A stretch of DNA of 64,000 nucleotides from Brevibacillus sp. DP1.3A. Lineage in GTDB: Bacteria; Bacillota; Bacilli; Brevibacillales; Brevibacillaceae. The position numbers and the translations under genes are program-made. The first letter of the stretch is position 1, and each line of letters starts with the position of its first letter. This document shows, in pieces, positions 17,753-26,112 of this stretch. The notes beneath the pieces are model-generated. The model saw only the letters and a program-made list of their open reading frames with translations, did no database searches and was not told where the DNA came from. The stretch covers positions 5,234,001 to 5,298,000 of the forward strand of contig NZ_CP085876.1 of NCBI RefSeq assembly GCF_013284245.2. Reading direction: 5' to 3'.

Positions 17753-19036
17753 TTACATGTTTTGAATCAGAGCGTCAGCAAACTCGGAGCATTTCAGTTC
17801 TTGTGCGCCTTCCATCAGACGAGCGAAATCGTATGTTACTGTTTTCGCGGAGATGGTTTTTTCCATGGAGTTGATGATCAGATCAGCTGCTTCGTTCCAG
17901 CCCAGGTGACGCAGCATCATTTCTCCGGACAGGATCACGGAGGATGGGTTTACTTTGTCCAGACCAGCATATTTTGGAGCTGTACCATGAGTTGCTTCGA
18001 AGATCGCATGGCCAGTCAGGTAGTTGATGTTTGCACCTGGAGCGATACCGATACCGCCTACTTGTGCAGCCAGTGCGTCAGATACATAGTCACCGTTCAG
18101 GTTGAGTGTTGCTACTACATCGTACTCAGCTGGACGAGTCAGGATTTGTTGCAGGAACGCGTCAGCGATAACATCTTTCACGATGATTTTGCCAGCTGCT
18201 TCTGCTTCTTTTTGTGCTTTGTCAGCGTCGCCGCCTTCAGCTTTGATACGATCGTATTGTGCCCAAGTGAATACTTTGTCGCCGTATTCTGCTTCAGCCA
18301 GTGCATATCCCCAGCTTTTGAAAGCACCTTCTGTGAACTTCATGATGTTGCCTTTGTGTACGAGGGTAACAGATTTGCGCTTATTTTCGATTGCATAGTC
18401 GATCGCTGCACGAACCAGACGCTCTGTACCATCTTTGGAAACAGGCTTGATACCGATACCAGATGTTTCTGGGAAGCGGATTTTCTTCACGCCCATTTCG
18501 TTTTGCAGGAAGTCGATTACTTTTTTCACTTCTGGAGTACCTTCAGCCCACTCTACACCAGCGTAGATGTCTTCAGTGTTCTCGCGGAAGATTACCATGT
18601 CAGTCAATTCAGGATGTTTCACTGGGGATGGAACACCATCGAAGTATTGAACAGGACGTACGCAAGCATACAGATCCAGCTCTTGACGCAGTGCTACGTT
18701 GATGGAACGGATACCGCCACCAACTGGTGTAGTCAAAGGACCTTTGATTGCGATCAGGTATTCACGAACAGCAGTCAGCGTATCTTCTGGCAGCCACTCG
18801 TTGTATTGGTTGAAGGATTTTTCACCTGCGAATACTTCGAACCAAGCGATTTTTTTCTCGCCATTGTAAGCTTTCTCTACAGCAGCATCCAGAGCGCGTA
18901 CGGAAGCTTTCCAGATGTCAGGGCCAGTACCGTCACCCTCGATGAAAGGAATGATCGGATTGTTTGGAACTACCAGTTTACCGTTATCCACAGTAATTTT
19001 TTCGCCTACAGTTGGTTGCGTCAGGTTTTTAAACAC
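17753..19036 (-). CDS. icd: Isocitrate dehydrogenase (NADP)
   Basis: TCA enzyme that decarboxylates isocitrate to 2-oxoglutarate, homodimeric, NADP-dependent type. It has 427 residues. The start is a GTG at 19036 ([13 protein letters not shown]) with GGAGGG 7 bp before it; the longer in-frame ORF to 19108 runs back through repeat-like sequence without a ribosome binding site. Active-site features include [30 protein letters not shown] and [17 protein letters not shown]. The segment [14 protein letters not shown] matches the cofactor-binding loop. It lies between citZ and mdh. Confidence 0.97.
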   Translation of the reverse strand: MFKNLTQPTVGEKITVDNGKLVVPNNPIIPFIEGDGTGPDIWKASVRALDAAVEKAYNGEKKIAWFEVFAGEKSFNQYNEWLPEDTLTAVREYLIAIKGPLTTPVGGGIRSINVALRQELDLYACVRPVQYFDGVPSPVKHPELTDMVIFRENTEDIYAGVEWAEGTPEVKKVIDFLQNEMGVKKIRFPETSGIGIKPVSKDGTERLVRAAIDYAIENKRKSVTLVHKGNIMKFTEGAFKSWGYALAEAEYGDKVFTWAQYDRIKAEGGDADKAQKEAEAAGKIIVKDVIADAFLQQILTRPAEYDVVATLNLNGDYVSDALAAQVGGIGIAPGANINYLTGHAIFEATHGTAPKYAGLDKVNPSSVILSGEMMLRHLGWNEAADLIINSMEKTISAKTVTYDFARLMEGAQELKCSEFADALIQNM

Positions 19037-19074
19037 AAAAAATCCCTCCAGTGTTATATATATTCGGTGATTAT

Positions 19075-19092
19075 GAATATTTCCAGACGTAG
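19075..19092 (+). repeat. Remnant of a type A palindromic element
   Basis: GAATATTTCCAGACGTAG is identical over 18 bp to the left end of the type A element at 10311. The rest of the element is absent. It lies in the citZ-icd spacer. Confidence 0.55.
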
Positions 19093-19122
19093 GAGAACTA
19101 CCACTCACTCGTGGTAGTTCTC
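19093..19122. other. Perfect intercistronic hairpin between citZ and icd
   Basis: GAGAACTACCAC pairs perfectly with GTGGTAGTTCTC across a 6-nt loop. There is no T tract on either strand, so it is more likely an mRNA processing or stability element than a terminator. It touches the element remnant at 19075-19092. Confidence 0.6.
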
Positions 19123-19189
19123 AAGCTTGCGCTCAGGTGCGATCAGCTTGGCTGACCACCTGCCCTCCACGCTCGAAAATAGCGAGTTC

Positions 19190-20302
19190 TTAGCGGCGGT
19201 CAATTGGAACGTAGTGTTGGTTGACCGGACCGGTGTAATCCGCGCGAGGACGGATCAGGCGATTATTTTCATACTGTTCCATGATGTGTGCCGTCCAACC
19301 GGACATACGGCTGATGGCAAAGATCGGTGTGAACAGGTCTGTTTCGAGACCGAGAGAAATGTAAACAGATGCGGAGTAGAAGTCAACGTTTGGCTTCAAG
19401 CCTTTTTCGCCGGAAATCATTTCATCGATCTTCACAGACATCTCATACAGCTCAGGGCGACCGATTTGCGCGGTCAGTGCTTTGGACATTTCTTTCAGCC
19501 ATTTCGCACGTGGGTCACCGTCTTTGTATACACGGTGTCCGAAGCCCATGATTTTTTCCTTGTTATCTAGCTTGGTGCGGATGTAGGATTCTACGTTAGC
19601 CATGCCGCCGATTTCGTTGAGCATTTTCGCTACTGCTTCATTAGCGCCACCATGCAGAGGGCCTTTGAGCGTACCGATTGCGGACACGATACCGGAATAA
19701 ATGTCAGTCAGAGTCGCAACAGATACACGAGCAGAGAATGTAGATGCATTAAACTCATGGTCAGCATGCAGGATCAGAGCAACGTCAAACGCTTTTACTG
19801 CCGTTTCTGTTGGCTCTTGGCCTGTGAGCATGTAGAGGAAGTTTTGTGCAATCGTGAAATCTGCACGTGGAGCTACTGGCTCCAGACCTTTACGCATACG
19901 CTCGTAAGCAGCGATCAAGGTAGGAGTTTGTGCCATCAGACGGATAGATTTCCGATAGTTGGCTTCAGAAGACATATCTTGCGCTTCTGTGTCGTAGAGC
20001 GCTAGCGAAGAGACAGCTGTGCGCAACGCCGCCATTGGGTGTACGCCTTTTGGATAGTGGCGAATGCTTTCCAGCACTTCTTGGGCCACTGCTGCATTTT
20101 CACCCAATTGTTTTTTCAAAGCGTCTAGCTGATCACGCTTCGGTAACGCTCCATGCCAGAGCAAATATACAACCTCTTCAAAAGTTGCATGTTCTGCCAG
20201 CTCATCGATGTTGATCCCGCCATAGCAAAGAACCCCATCGACGATCGAACAGATGGATGATTGAGCGGCAACAACGCCTTCAAGTCCACGAGTAGTTGTC
20301 AT
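19190..20302 (-). CDS. citZ: Citrate synthase
   Basis: Condenses oxaloacetate and acetyl-CoA, the entry step of the TCA cycle. It has 370 residues, the short Gram-positive type II length. Catalytic residues expected in the family are seen in LHADHEFNAS, GPLHGGANE, GFGHRVYKDGDPRA and VDFYSASVY. AAAGGAGAGGGAG precedes the ATG. First gene of citZ-icd-mdh. The spacer to icd is 153 bp and carries a hairpin and a repeat remnant. No promoter or CcpC-like site was identified with confidence in the 426-bp upstream gap. Confidence 0.97.
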   Translation of the reverse strand: MTTTRGLEGVVAAQSSICSIVDGVLCYGGINIDELAEHATFEEVVYLLWHGALPKRDQLDALKKQLGENAAVAQEVLESIRHYPKGVHPMAALRTAVSSLALYDTEAQDMSSEANYRKSIRLMAQTPTLIAAYERMRKGLEPVAPRADFTIAQNFLYMLTGQEPTETAVKAFDVALILHADHEFNASTFSARVSVATLTDIYSGIVSAIGTLKGPLHGGANEAVAKMLNEIGGMANVESYIRTKLDNKEKIMGFGHRVYKDGDPRAKWLKEMSKALTAQIGRPELYEMSVKIDEMISGEKGLKPNVDFYSASVYISLGLETDLFTPIFAISRMSGWTAHIMEQYENNRLIRPRADYTGPVNQHYVPIDRR

Positions 20303-20386
20303 TGAACTCCCTCTCCTTTTCCACTCAAGTAGTAGTGCTTATCTAGTCTTCGCTTGTCCGCCATGACTGATAAACGACCTGATCAC

Positions 20387-20411
20387 GTTCAAAAAAGACG
20401 ACTTTTTGAAC
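20387..20411 (+). repeat. Short palindromic repeat, copy 1
   Basis: GTTCAAAAA and TTTTTGAAC flank AGACGAC. Related copies are at 40432 and 52634. The surrounding gap (20303-20728) between divergent citZ and ytvI holds no gene that I can support. Confidence 0.6.
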
Positions 20412-20648
20412 ATCCTATCTATGCAATTGTAAGCAGCGGTTTCTTTCATCCACCACTCTTGACAGGGAATGTATCCACGCAAATCCTCACAAGGTCGTAC
20501 ATAAAAAATGACGCTCGTGTAAGGGGAGAGGCGAGAGAAAAGAATCCACTAAGACGACCCAATTATAAAAGATTATTGCGATTTTGTGAATAAGGTTGGC
20601 GAAAAAATGTTTCGAAGGGTGAAACGGAGTTTTGTTTTTTCGCGATTC

Positions 20649-20678
20649 TTGCTCCACCCATCAGGCATGCTGCATAAT
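20649..20678 (+). promoter_or_regulatory. Possible promoter of ytvI
   Basis: TTGCTC (20649) and CATAAT (20673-20678) with an 18-bp spacer, 50 bp before the TTG start. It is weak; sporulation sigma control is also possible and was not resolved. Confidence 0.3.
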
Positions 20679-20728
20679 AGAAACATCAGTATTTTGTTCG
20701 CACCTTCGCGGCGGAAAGGAGAAATCGT

Positions 20729-21859
20729 TTGAATCAGGAAAACTGGGTAGAGCGCCTCTTTCAAATCATTCGCTTGTTATGGGTTTGCCTGCTTGTCTAT
20801 GTAGGGATTTGGGTATTCCAGTACGCAACACCCTTACTGTACCCATTTATAATCGCTTTAATCATTGCGCTCATCATCAACAAACCAGTTACGTTCATGA
20901 CCAGAAAGTTCCGGATTCCACGCTGGCTTTCGGTCATAATCGCGCTCTTGATTTTGATGCTGCTCGCTGGTGGAGTGGTCACACTGATCATCACGGAAAC
21001 GGTCGTGGAAATCGGAGAGCTGGCCAAACGCTTGCCAGTCGTTTCACAGGAGCTGGCCCATTATTTGCAAAATACGATTTCTCAAGACTTCTTGATGGGC
21101 ATTTACAATCAGATTCAGTGGTTTTACGATCAGCTCGATCCAAGCTATAAGGATAAGCTTACCAGTACGGTAGGCAGTGCGATCTCGACCATCACGAATG
21201 TCGGGCAGGATTTGATCGTCAAATTCCTGGATGGATTGAAAAACCTTCTTGTTTCACTCCCAAATATGGCGACGGTTTCTGTCATTTCCATCATGGGTGC
21301 CTTCTTTATCTCCAAAGATTTTGCTCTTTGGGAAGCGCGGGCTCGCCGTCTTTTGCCAACAGGGGTAAACAGCCGTCTCGATCAAATTTTTATCGATTTG
21401 CGCAATGCCTTGTTCGGGTTCGTCAAGGCGCAGTTGACTCTCATCTCCTTAACCGCTGCCATCGTGATTATTGGTCTGTTGTTCATGCGTGTCGAATACG
21501 CAATTACGATTGGCTTGATCACGGGCTTGGTTGATCTCTTGCCTTATCTTGGGACAGGGACCGTCTTTGTCCCTTGGATCATCTACATGTTTTTTAAAGG
21601 CAATTACACGATGGTCATCGGCTTGTCCATTTTGTACGGGGTCGTCTTGATTTTCCGTCAAATTATCGAGCCAAAAGTCGTTGCGGAAAACGTCGGTCTC
21701 GATCCTCTCCTCACGCTGGTTGCGCTGTTTGTCGGCCTCCAGTTGTTTGGATTTTTAGGCTTGATCATCGGACCTGTTTCACTCGTCATGATCAATGCTT
21801 TGGTAAAAGCCAACGTCTTCGTCGATGTATGGGGCTATATCCGTGGAAAGAAAACCTGA
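20729..21859 (+). CDS. ytvI: AI-2E family membrane protein, sporulation protein YtvI
   Basis: Integral membrane protein of 376 residues with about eight hydrophobic segments and a long soluble loop (about residues 75-160), the layout of AI-2E/PerM proteins. Position in the citZ-pyk region and length match B. subtilis YtvI, reported as a sporulation membrane protein. The start is a TTG, 7 bp after GAAAGGAG. Plus strand, alone, ended by a bidirectional terminator. The molecular role is unknown; relatives may act as exporters or ion antiporters. Confidence 0.85.
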   Translation: MNQENWVERLFQIIRLLWVCLLVYVGIWVFQYATPLLYPFIIALIIALIINKPVTFMTRKFRIPRWLSVIIALLILMLLAGGVVTLIITETVVEIGELAKRLPVVSQELAHYLQNTISQDFLMGIYNQIQWFYDQLDPSYKDKLTSTVGSAISTITNVGQDLIVKFLDGLKNLLVSLPNMATVSVISIMGAFFISKDFALWEARARRLLPTGVNSRLDQIFIDLRNALFGFVKAQLTLISLTAAIVIIGLLFMRVEYAITIGLITGLVDLLPYLGTGTVFVPWIIYMFFKGNYTMVIGLSILYGVVLIFRQIIEPKVVAENVGLDPLLTLVALFVGLQLFGFLGLIIGPVSLVMINALVKANVFVDVWGYIRGKKT

Positions 21860-21867
21860 CCCAACAT

Positions 21868-21920
21868 AAAAAGAACCGCTTGCGAGCAGCATGTCACACA
21901 GCTCGGAGCGGTTCTTTTTT
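21868..21920. terminator. Bidirectional terminator between ytvI and fxsA
   Basis: AAAAAGAACCGCT (21868) pairs with AGCGGTTCTTTTT (ending 21919). A/T tracts on both sides let it serve both convergent genes. Confidence 0.85.
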
Positions 21921-21936
21921 ATAGGGAATATCTGTA

Positions 21937-22332
21937 TTAGCGGCGGAAAAACAATTGAACACGACCAGACGAGATGAGATTCCACAGCCAGCGCTTCAAC
22001 AGATGACGAATAATCATCCGTGTGTACGGAATGAGGAAGACCAGTCCAATCACATCCGTGACGAATCCAGGCAACAAGAGCAAAATGCCACCGATCAAGA
22101 TCAAAACACCATCGATGAGCGAATCCGTAGGCATTTGCCCACGCGACAACTGATGTTGGACCATCCGGAATACTCGCATCCCCTGCTGCCTCGCGAGCCA
22201 AGCTCCCAAGATCCCCGTGAGAATAACCAGCACGACTGTGTTCCAACCACCGATCCACGATCCAATGGTAATAAGCCCCCAAAGCTCTAATCCAAACGCG
22301 ACGACAAACAGAATGGCAAAAAAGCGGAACAT
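21937..22332 (-). CDS. fxsA: FxsA-family membrane protein
   Basis: A 131-residue cytoplasmic membrane protein with three or four hydrophobic segments and a basic C-terminus (RRHLLKRWLW...RVQLFFRR region). The motif VVLVILTGILGAWLARQQG is typical of FxsA, whose overproduction in E. coli eases phage T7 exclusion; the normal role is unknown. It starts 2 bp after the thioesterase stop, so the two form an operon. Confidence 0.85.
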   Translation of the reverse strand: MFRFFAILFVVAFGLELWGLITIGSWIGGWNTVVLVILTGILGAWLARQQGMRVFRMVQHQLSRGQMPTDSLIDGVLILIGGILLLLPGFVTDVIGLVFLIPYTRMIIRHLLKRWLWNLISSGRVQLFFRR

Positions 22333-22334
22333 GC

Positions 22335-22766
22335 CTATTCCCCTCCTTTATGCTGGGAGTCCAACCAATCATAGATGTCAGGCTCCGCTCGCGACAAGCG
22401 AATCGGCCTCAAAGCTGTGTTGGTAAATACATGCATCGTCTCTCCTGAAACCAACAGCTGTTGGTCAGGCAATCTAACAATCTCGTAAGCAAAAGTGAGG
22501 CGGACAGGACTCATCTCTTTTACTCGCGTCCGTATTTCTACCTCATCGTCATAGCGGGCGGGTTGTTTGTAAGAGATGTTCGCATCTGTAACAGGCAGAA
22601 GTACGCCTTTTTCCTCAAGCTCACGATAGGTGATCCCCGCATGGCGAATCAATTCTGTTCTTCCTACTTCAAACCAGTTCAAGTAATTCGTATGGTAGAC
22701 CACACCCATCTGATCGGTTTCGCCATAGCGGACGCGCAATCGATGGGAATGAATAATGGGAGTCAT
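22335..22766 (-). CDS. Acyl-CoA thioesterase, hotdog fold (YbgC-like)
   Basis: A 143-residue single hotdog-domain protein. The signature RVRYGETDQMGVVYHTNYLNWFEVGR is that of 4-hydroxybenzoyl-CoA thioesterase/YbgC enzymes, with the catalytic Asp in ETDQMG. It probably hydrolyses short acyl-CoA or acyl-ACP thioesters in the cytoplasm; the substrate is not predictable. It is translationally linked to fxsA (2-bp gap). AGAAAGGAGCGATCC precedes the ATG. Confidence 0.85.
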   Translation of the reverse strand: MTPIIHSHRLRVRYGETDQMGVVYHTNYLNWFEVGRTELIRHAGITYRELEEKGVLLPVTDANISYKQPARYDDEVEIRTRVKEMSPVRLTFAYEIVRLPDQQLLVSGETMHVFTNTALRPIRLSRAEPDIYDWLDSQHKGGE

Positions 22767-22863
22767 TTTGGATCGCTCCTTTCTCTATATCAATAATTGT
22801 ACCATAGTCCCCCTACTCAAGGCTCATTGATATAGACAGTATATACGGTGCTGTAGTGGTGGA

Positions 22864-23065
22864 GAGGAAACAGGAGAAAACGCTCAGCTTCTAGGGCCAC
22901 CCCCTGCAGGATTGACTGCCCGACTCCATGCCAAAAGCGAAACCGCGTCCAAAGTGGTCCATTCAGGATGTGTTTCAGAGGTGGACGCTTAAGGGCGTGT
23001 TTCGCTTTTGGCATTCCGTCTCGGTCGGTGTCCCTAAGATCTTCGCTTATTTCTCCTGTTTCCTC
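22864..23065 (-). repeat. Nested-palindrome element, type C copy 1
   Basis: A 202-bp element in minus orientation. Outer arms GAGGAAACAGGAGAAA / TTTCTCCTGTTTCCTC (perfect 16 bp) enclose the inner stem ATGCCAAAAGCGAAAC / GTTTCGCTTTTGGCAT (perfect 16 bp), with nested GCGTCCA/TGGACGC in the loop. On its own strand GGAGTCGGGCAGTC follows the inner right arm, matching GGAGCGGGCAGTC of type A. The border CCACTACAGCAC follows the outer arm. The second copy is at 38343. Confidence 0.85.
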
Positions 23066-23134
23066 TACGAGCTTTCCGTGTTAGATGGGTCTTAAATGCC
23101 TTAATAGATTGAAGAATCGCATCTGTTACGCTAG

Positions 23135-23330
23135 AGAAGAATATTTCCAGGCGTAGCGACTTGTGGAGTCCTACCGAGCGGAGAAGGGATTAGCGGGCAA
23201 AAGAAACGCAACCGTGCCCACGCGACGTAGCGGCTACCACTTTTGCGTTTCCCCGCTAATCCCTTCGGAGCGGGCAGTCCAAGCTTCCCCGAGGGACGGA
23301 GCCTGGAGCCTAGACTGGAAATATTCTTCT
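23135..23330 (+). repeat. Nested-palindrome element, type A copy 2
   Basis: A 196-bp copy of the element at 10308. Outer arms are identical. The inner stem reads GAAGGGATTAGCGGG / CCCGCTAATCCCTTC, so the T-A pair of copy 1 is an A-T pair here. It is followed by GGAGCGGGCAGTC and the border TAACTACAGCCAC. It lies 70 bp from the type C copy, between the thioesterase 5' end and the nrdJ 3' end; this 643-bp gap holds no gene. Confidence 0.85.
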
Positions 23331-23351
23331 CTAACTACAGCCACATACAAC

Positions 23352-23390
23352 AAAACAGGGGTAGACTGTTTCTTCCAGTCTCCCCCCTGT
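23352..23390 (-). terminator. Rho-independent terminator of nrdJ
   Basis: ACAGGGGTAGACTG (23355-23368) pairs with CAGTCTCCCCCCTGT (23376-23390) with one small bulge. On the minus strand TTTTG follows. It lies 20 bp past the nrdJ stop. Confidence 0.75.
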
Positions 23391-23409
23391 CTCCTATTAT
23401 TCGGATCGC

Positions 23410-25671
23410 TTAGCGAATCGGGCAAGCGCCGCCTTCGCAAGATTCAGCCGTGGACAGATCAGCCTCTCCGCCGGTTTCGTACTGCTGCAAAATCGCAGGA
23501 TCAAATGGCTTCATGGACTGCTTCAATGCCTCGTACTGTTCTTTGGTGCACTCTTCATATGGAGCCAATTGGTAGTTTCCTCCATCCAATTGCAAGAAGG
23601 ATACACCTACGAAATTATCCCAGTTTTCGTAAACGATGTCTTCTACTTCTACCCACTCTTCCTTGCGAACCGTAATGGTGTTCGAAGAGTTGTGCTCGGT
23701 ATATTCTTTCTGGAAACGGAAGTACGTATCGAATTGGCGTTTTGCACTTACTTCGTTCTTCGTTTCTTCTGCACCTGATGCTACAGGGAAATCGATAACG
23801 AGTGTGCGTGCATTTGCCATGCGCTCTTCATACGTTTCACCTGGTGATCCTACCTCTGGGTTTACTGTCCAGCCAAGAGCTTGTACTGCTTTAGCCAATG
23901 GATCCTCAGCATTGATACGAATGCGGCGGATGTAGTACGGCGAATGGGACCAGTGCAGACCACTGGAGACACCACCAGCTACCTGAGACAGCGTACCTTC
24001 CGGCTTCACGGTCGTTACCAGGAGTGGAGAATTCACTCGCAGCTCATACGCATAACGGTTCGCCTCGTCACGAGCAGCATCGCCCAGCTTGCGCAGCAGT
24101 TCGAGCTCTTGCTCTTCTGTATAGCCAAGGGATGCCAGCGCATCCTTCACACCAGTAAGGGAAGTTCCGAGCAAACGGTCACGCTGTTGAACGGTATCCC
24201 AATGCGGCAGCTCCAACGTAACCAGCGTCATACGCAGACCGGCACGAGCAGATTTGCGTTGTGCTTCCAGCAAGCCATCGAGATCCAGATACTTGGAGCC
24301 ATCCTCGCGATCCTTCACGAATTCAACCAGATTGACTGTCGTCAGGTTGCAGACGCCATAAGAATCGAGCAGGATTTCTGCACAAGGGTTCAAGCCCTCT
24401 GCATTTGGACGACGACGGTTTGCTTCTTCCAAGTTGATGAAGCCTGGTTCGCCTTCCAATTGCATCAAGGTGAACACAAGGTTCAAGAATGGCTTGGTCG
24501 GTTGTTTGGTAAAGGCGATCGAGTTGTTGGACATGCGGCGGTGATCCAGACCGGAGCGTCCATCTCCTACATTTTGGATGCTGTCAAACCATACAGGCTT
24601 ATGCTCTCCCAACAGCTCGCCTACACGACGGTGGTGGTTCAGCTGATCCTCTGTCCAGAAGCCATTGATGCCGTATTTCGCCAGCATGCACTCGTAATCA
24701 TCGTGATCGAACAGGAAAATTTCCGCTGTACGGCGTACGCCACCTACTACGACGTTTGCTCCGATGAGGTTTCCAATGTCGAGAATATGTATCGGACGGA
24801 TTTTACCGTATCCTTTTCCATCACTCTCGATTGGTGCCAAATGCTGGTCGATTTGGTTTTTCAACACTTTATCGATTCCTTCAAACATTTCACGAAGTGG
24901 TTCATGACCACTAGCAGTACCGCCAAAACGCTTCAGTCGCTCGCCTTTCGGACGCACGCTGTTGTAAGAGATTTTCACGGTGTGAATGTGTTCATAAGTG
25001 GAATCTGTCAAAATTTGCAGGTAGAGACGGAGGGATTCTACCCAGCCTTCTTTACTGTCTCCCACATAAATTTTGGCAAAGCCGTTATCCAGTACATTCA
25101 GCTCAGAGCGCTCCAGGCGTTGATGCTTTGGCAACGGTCTGTATTCAGAAGAAAGCAGCGAAACATTCGTGCGAATCGGGCCCAGTCCAGCAGCCATTTC
25201 CTTCGTGCATTTGAAGCCTACGCCAGTTCCTACCAAGAGAAGGTAGAACAAATCGCCCAAGTCATCCCAAGACTTGATGTTCAGGAAGGAGCAGTTGAAG
25301 TTCGCCAACGGATACAAATCCGCTACGCCGTTGTCTGCACCGCCAACCCACAAGGTACGGCCAGACAAAAACTGGCGAAGGTTAAACATGTTGTCAAACA
25401 AACCTTCTGCCTCTTTTTCCATTGCGCGAGAATCGGCGTACATTCCGATTTTGTTCAAATGCTGATAAGCCAGCTTAATATTGTAATCCACCGAGCGGCG
25501 GCAAGTTTCTTTCCACGTTTCTCGTCTTCCCTTTTCCGGTACAAAGCGAGAATAAGTACGGTAGTAAACAAATTGTCCCAGAGGACTCATATGGATCGGA
25601 AAATCAGGATATTGATTTAAGAATTCATCCCGCAAAAATTGAGTTCGGGATACGGTTTCGGTCGCCAGCAT
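23410..25671 (-). CDS. nrdJ: Adenosylcobalamin-dependent ribonucleoside-triphosphate reductase (class II)
   Basis: Makes deoxyribonucleotides from ribonucleotides using coenzyme B12 as radical source. It is a monomeric enzyme of 753 residues, close to the Lactobacillus leichmannii type. The active-site Cys of the first pair is in [10 protein letters not shown]. The radical loop [14 protein letters not shown] carries the Cys-x-Glu pair and the second Cys of the reducible pair. The C-terminal tail ends CEGGACPIR, the swinging disulfide re-reduced by thioredoxin. AGGAGGAACGAT precedes the ATG. Two NrdR boxes overlap its promoter, so deoxynucleotide-level control by NrdR is expected. No other RNR gene is in the window. 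Confidence 0.95.
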   Translation of the reverse strand: MLATETVSRTQFLRDEFLNQYPDFPIHMSPLGQFVYYRTYSRFVPEKGRRETWKETCRRSVDYNIKLAYQHLNKIGMYADSRAMEKEAEGLFDNMFNLRQFLSGRTLWVGGADNGVADLYPLANFNCSFLNIKSWDDLGDLFYLLLVGTGVGFKCTKEMAAGLGPIRTNVSLLSSEYRPLPKHQRLERSELNVLDNGFAKIYVGDSKEGWVESLRLYLQILTDSTYEHIHTVKISYNSVRPKGERLKRFGGTASGHEPLREMFEGIDKVLKNQIDQHLAPIESDGKGYGKIRPIHILDIGNLIGANVVVGGVRRTAEIFLFDHDDYECMLAKYGINGFWTEDQLNHHRRVGELLGEHKPVWFDSIQNVGDGRSGLDHRRMSNNSIAFTKQPTKPFLNLVFTLMQLEGEPGFINLEEANRRRPNAEGLNPCAEILLDSYGVCNLTTVNLVEFVKDREDGSKYLDLDGLLEAQRKSARAGLRMTLVTLELPHWDTVQQRDRLLGTSLTGVKDALASLGYTEEQELELLRKLGDAARDEANRYAYELRVNSPLLVTTVKPEGTLSQVAGGVSSGLHWSHSPYYIRRIRINAEDPLAKAVQALGWTVNPEVGSPGETYEERMANARTLVIDFPVASGAEETKNEVSAKRQFDTYFRFQKEYTEHNSSNTITVRKEEWVEVEDIVYENWDNFVGVSFLQLDGGNYQLAPYEECTKEQYEALKQSMKPFDPAILQQYETGGEADLSTAESCEGGACPIR

Positions 25672-25736
25672 ATCGTTCCTCCTTCGAATCTTTCCTCTCT
25701 AGTTTAACTATCTTTATCTGTAAAACTCAATAGTTT

Positions 25737-25784
25737 TACCTATATATTGTGCGAAATAATTTTCGACAATACTAGATGTTGTGT
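25737..25784 (-). promoter_or_regulatory. Promoter with tandem NrdR boxes for nrdJ
   Basis: On the minus strand TTGTCG (25764-25769) and TATATA (25741-25746) have a 17-bp spacer. Two NrdR-box-like sites cover them: CACAATATATAGGTA (25737-25751) and CACAACATCTAGTA (25770-25783), matching the consensus ACACWATATATWGTGT at most positions. They start exactly 32 bp apart, three helical turns, which is the known NrdR spacing. Confidence 0.7.
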
Positions 25785-25849
25785 TTGCTCTAAAAAAACA
25801 CTTGACACAAAATCCCGAACATTGGACGTACAGAAGGACCCTTTTTTGT

Positions 25850-25990
25850 TCAGCCTTTTCCTGGCAACGAGCGCTACAACACCCATTCTGTCATGATTTG
25901 GAAACCCCGAACGTATGGATTTAATCCGTCCTGACACAAAGCCACCGACCGATTTTAACAGATTCCCACTCGCTTTGCACCACCTAATAA
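25850..25990 (-). other. Cobalamin-riboswitch-like conserved leader, uncertain
   Basis: The minus strand carries, in order, TTAGGTGGTGC, GTGGGAATC, GTTAAAATCGG, GGTGGCTTTGTGTCAGG and TTGCCAGGAAAAGGCTG. These recall the AGGTG, GGGAA, GGTGAAAATCC, CGCCACTGTGA and GCCAGGAGACCTGCC blocks of cobalamin riboswitches, but several invariant bases differ. The block lies upstream of the NrdR-box promoter, so it would need another promoter to act. It may be a relic. No gene is seen in this 441-bp gap. Confidence 0.2.
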
Positions 25991-26049
25991 TCACCGTTAT
26001 CTGGTAAAACTTATCAGGTAGTTCGTCGGCTAATCCTTTTTCCCCAAGC

Positions 26050-26076
26050 CAAAAAAGGGTGACGCTTGGTCACCCT
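26050..26076 (-). terminator. Rho-independent terminator of pfkA-pyk
   Basis: AAGGGTGAC pairs with GTCACCCTT (26054-26076). On the minus strand TTTTTTGG follows. It lies 37 bp past the pyk stop. Confidence 0.85.
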
Positions 26077-26112
26077 TCAGAGGTATTCTGTATGAAAGAT
26101 GAATAGTATTAC

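Noticed and set aside
17762..19117. A 451-codon open frame antisense to icd
   Set aside because: It mirrors the icd coding region, has Cys/Phe/Ser-rich composition typical of antisense frames, and no ribosome binding site or family motif. It arises from low use of certain codons in icd.
23881..25620. A 579-codon open frame antisense to nrdJ
   Set aside because: Antisense shadow; nrdJ motifs are intact on the minus strand.
25740..25994. 84-codon ORF in the pyk-nrdJ gap
   Set aside because: It covers the promoter, NrdR boxes and structured block; no family pattern or ribosome binding site.
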